Shown in pieces: positions 5,022 through 6,468 of a stretch of 6,468 nucleotides of DNA. Below the pieces are notes generated by a model. That model searched no databases, was not told the origin of the DNA, and saw only the letters and a program-made list of their open reading frames with translations. A program made the position numbers and the translations under genes. The DNA is from an uncultured Pseudoflavonifractor sp. (GTDB lineage: Bacteria > Bacillota > Clostridia > Oscillospirales > Oscillospiraceae), in the NCBI GenBank assembly GCA_947383685.1, contig CANDEE010000078.1:1-6468 (forward strand), in the 5' to 3' direction. The number at the start of each line of letters is the position of its first letter. Within the stretch, counting starts at the first letter, position 1.

Positions 5022-5336
5022 ATGGCAGCTCAGAAAGAAATGATCCGTATTCGCCTGAAGGCTTACGATCACCAGCTCATCGACCAGAGCGCGGAGAAGA
5101 TCGTGGAGACCGCCAAGCGCACCGGCGCCACCGTCTCCGGCCCTATTCCCCTGCCCACCAAGAAGGAGGTCGTCACCATCCTTCGGGCGGTCCACAAGTA
5201 TAAGGATTCCCGGGAGCAGTTCGAGCGCCGCACCCATAAGCGGCTCATCGACGTCATTAAGCCCTCCGCCAAGACGGTAGAGGCCCTGATGAGCCTGGAG
5301 CTTCCCGCCGGCGTGGATATCGAGATCAAGCTGTAA
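5022..5336 (+). CDS. rpsJ: 30S ribosomal protein S10
   Basis: The 104-residue product matches S10 over its full length and at the usual size. The start MAAQKEMIRIRLKAYDHQLI, then TAKRTGATVSGPIPLPTKKE, then THKRLIDVIKP and a C-terminal LPAGVDIEIKL are all diagnostic. S10 sits in the head of the small subunit and, in well-studied bacteria, also joins NusB in antitermination. The start has AAGGAGG at 5007-5013, eight bases upstream. It is the first gene of the S10 operon here. The rpsL-rpsG-fusA-tuf genes that precede it in many Firmicutes are absent, and the preceding gene is a phosphate transporter, so the operon starts from its own promoter at 4720. A 236-bp gap, long for this operon, separates it from rplC. 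Confidence 0.98.
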   Translation: MAAQKEMIRIRLKAYDHQLIDQSAEKIVETAKRTGATVSGPIPLPTKKEVVTILRAVHKYKDSREQFERRTHKRLIDVIKPSAKTVEALMSLELPAGVDIEIKL

Positions 5337-5572
5337 TTCACGCCCATAGCTTTGTTAGTACCGCAGTCTGCCGCTTATGGAGGCAGGCGGGTCATGTTGG
5401 TGAGAAGCGCGGAGACGAGGCCTGCGAGGGAGCTTGGACTGAAGCAAAGGCGAGCGCAGGGCCGCAGGGCGGCCCGGAGACCAGCCTGAGTCGGAGGGAA
5501 AGCGACCGAGCGGTCAGGCCGAGTGAAGCGTGACATCATCAACCAATAACCTTTAATAAGGAGGAAAAAGAC
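5337..5572 (+). repeat. Long purine-rich, GC-rich spacer between rpsJ and rplC, possibly an inserted dispersed repeat
   Basis: No gene is supported here except a doubtful 31-codon Arg-rich frame (5394-5489). The core at about 5391-5535 is rich in GGAG, GCGAG and GAAGC motifs on the plus strand. It contains a perfect hairpin GGGCCGC-AGG-GCGGCCC (5459-5475) and a smaller one GACC-GAGC-GGTC (5504-5515). GGAGAC followed by AG(G)CCTG occurs twice, at about 5411-5425 and 5476-5488. GAAGC occurs at 5404, 5441 and 5525. No T-tract follows the hairpins. rpsJ and rplC are normally separated by a few tens of bases, so an insertion is likely. The rplC ribosome binding site AAGGAGG lies at 5558-5564. Confidence 0.45.
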
Positions 5573-6298
5573 ATGGAAAAGGCCATCATCGGCAAGAAGG
5601 TCGGCATGACGCAGATCTTCGACGAAGCGGGCCACGTCATCCCGGTCACCGTCATTGAGGCGGGCCCCTGCACCGTCGTGCAGAAAAAGACCGAGGAGAA
5701 GGACGGCTATAACGCCGTTCAGTTGGGTTTCCAGGACGTGCCCCAGCGCAAGCTCACCAAGCCTGAGGTGGGACACCTCAAGAAGGCTGGCGAGGGCGTA
5801 CTGAAAAAGGTGCTTAAGGAGTTCAAGCTGAAGGATACCGACAGCCTGAACGTGGGCGACACCGTTACCTGCGAGGTGTTCGCTGAAGGCGACCGGGTGG
5901 ACGTGACCGGCATCAGCAAGGGCCACGGCTTCCAGGGCGTCGTCAAACGCCACGGCGCCGCCGTGAAGCGCAACACCCATGGCGGCGGCCCTGTTCACCG
6001 CCACCAGGGCTCTCTGGGCTCGGGCACCGACCCCAGCCGTATCTTCAAGGGCCGTGACGGCGCCGGACACATGGGCGCCGACCAGGTCACCGTACTGAAC
6101 CTGGACGTCATCAAGGTAGACACCGAGCTGAACGTCATCGCCGTACGGGGCGCCATTCCCGGCCCCAAGGGCGGCGTGGTCTTTATCCGCAACAGCGTCA
6201 TCAACGTCAAGGAGAAGGGCGCTGGAGCCGCGGAGAGCAAGAACCCGCAGAAGGCCTCCGGACGGAATCCCCAGAAGGCTTCCGCCCGCAACGCTTAA
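5573..6298 (+). CDS. rplC: 50S ribosomal protein L3
   Basis: The 241-residue product is L3, an early-assembling large-subunit protein whose central loop reaches the peptidyl transferase centre. The family start KAIIGKKVGMTQIFDEAGHV is at 3-22. The middle holds GISKGHGFQGVVKRHG (113-128), THGGGPVHRHQGSLGSGTDP (135-154) and FKGRDGAGHMGADQVT (158-173), followed by AVRGAIPGPKGGVVFIRNS (190-208). L3 is usually about 205-215 residues; this one carries an extra tail of roughly 25 residues, mostly basic and polar, with a tandem NPQKAS(G/A)R repeat at 224-239. The start at 5573 has AAGGAGG at 5558-5564, eight bases upstream. The gene lies after a long spacer from rpsJ and 19 bp before rplD, the standard S10-operon order. 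Confidence 0.98.
   Translation: MEKAIIGKKVGMTQIFDEAGHVIPVTVIEAGPCTVVQKKTEEKDGYNAVQLGFQDVPQRKLTKPEVGHLKKAGEGVLKKVLKEFKLKDTDSLNVGDTVTCEVFAEGDRVDVTGISKGHGFQGVVKRHGAAVKRNTHGGGPVHRHQGSLGSGTDPSRIFKGRDGAGHMGADQVTVLNLDVIKVDTELNVIAVRGAIPGPKGGVVFIRNSVINVKEKGAGAAESKNPQKASGRNPQKASARNA
6242..6289 (+). repeat. Two tandem 24-bp units in the 3' end of rplC
   Basis: The units 6242-6265 and 6266-6289 encode NPQKASGR and NPQKASAR, followed by a partial third unit (Asn codon) before Ala and the stop. The units differ at several third positions, so the duplication is old or kept for the protein sequence. Confidence 0.8.
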
Positions 6299-6317
6299 GG
6301 AAAGGAGAGAGTAAGAA

Positions 6318-6468
6318 ATGCCTAAGGCTAATGTGTATGATATGTCCGGAAAGAAAAAGAGCACTGTGGAGCTTTCCGACGTCATTTTCGGTATCGAGCC
6401 TAACGTCAGCGTGATGCATGACGTGGTGAAGAACCACCTGGCCAACTGCCGGCAGGGCACCCAGAGCG
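6318..6468 (+). CDS. rplD: 50S ribosomal protein L4, N-terminal part (runs out of window)
   Basis: Fifty codons are visible, beginning MPKANVYDMSGKKKSTVELS and continuing DVIFGIEPNVSVMHDVVKNH with NCRQGTQS at the edge. This is the L4 N-terminus, including the FGIEPN..M.DVV segment that precedes the long loop reaching into the exit tunnel wall. L4 is also the autoregulator of the S10 operon in E. coli, relevant to the structured leader before rpsJ. The ATG at 6318 follows AAAGGAG (6301-6307) by ten bases and the rplC stop by 19 bp, so the two are co-transcribed. The gene continues beyond base 6468. Confidence 0.96.
   Translation, partial: MPKANVYDMSGKKKSTVELSDVIFGIEPNVSVMHDVVKNHLANCRQGTQS

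Noticed and set aside
5375..6460. A 361-codon open frame on the minus strand
   Set aside because: It lies opposite rpsJ-rplC spacer, rplC and rplD, whose products are certain. It is an antisense shadow produced by GC-rich codon use, with a low-complexity product.

Overview
The window looks like chromosome from a moderately high-GC Firmicute of the Clostridia, most likely an Oscillospiraceae-type gut anaerobe (Flavonifractor/Pseudoflavonifractor-like). This placement is inferred from strong AAGGAGG ribosome binding sites, sigma-A-type promoters, GC-rich codon use, the ABC-F and DUF6809-like genes and the style of the ribosomal proteins. It was not tested by any search.

Layout. Bases 1-798 hold the 3' part of an ABC-F ATPase whose visible (second) nucleotide-binding domain lacks several catalytic residues. 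A small DUF6809-like gene (746-1015, minus) converges on it and overlaps its last 53 bases. It is divergent from a 67-aa XRE repressor-like gene (1084-1287). The 68-bp gap between these two contains a very good minus-strand promoter overlaid by three half-sites of a likely operator. Bases 1301-1661 are non-coding and consist of GC-rich hairpins arranged as two diverged inverted copies of one module, ending 39 bp before aroE (1701-2558, shikimate dehydrogenase). After aroE come a possible tiny transcription unit, a good intrinsic terminator (2726-2779), and a Na+/phosphate cotransporter gene with a fused PhoU-like domain (2861-4603).

The right third is the start of the S10 ribosomal protein operon: rpsJ (5022-5336), rplC (5573-6298) and the beginning of rplD (6318 onward). 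A near-consensus promoter at 4720-4748 precedes a highly structured segment of about 160 nt that ends in an intrinsic terminator (4885-4914), followed by about 107 nt of further repeats before rpsJ. No better promoter for rpsJ was found. The segment is therefore either an attenuator-type leader of the S10 operon or a separate small RNA; I could not match it to an RNA family I know.

The most interesting items are this structured leader/ncRNA, the inverted hairpin element upstream of aroE, the unusual 236-bp purine-rich insert between rpsJ and rplC, and the XRE/DUF6809 control region. Nothing here is a defence system, CRISPR array or intact transposon.
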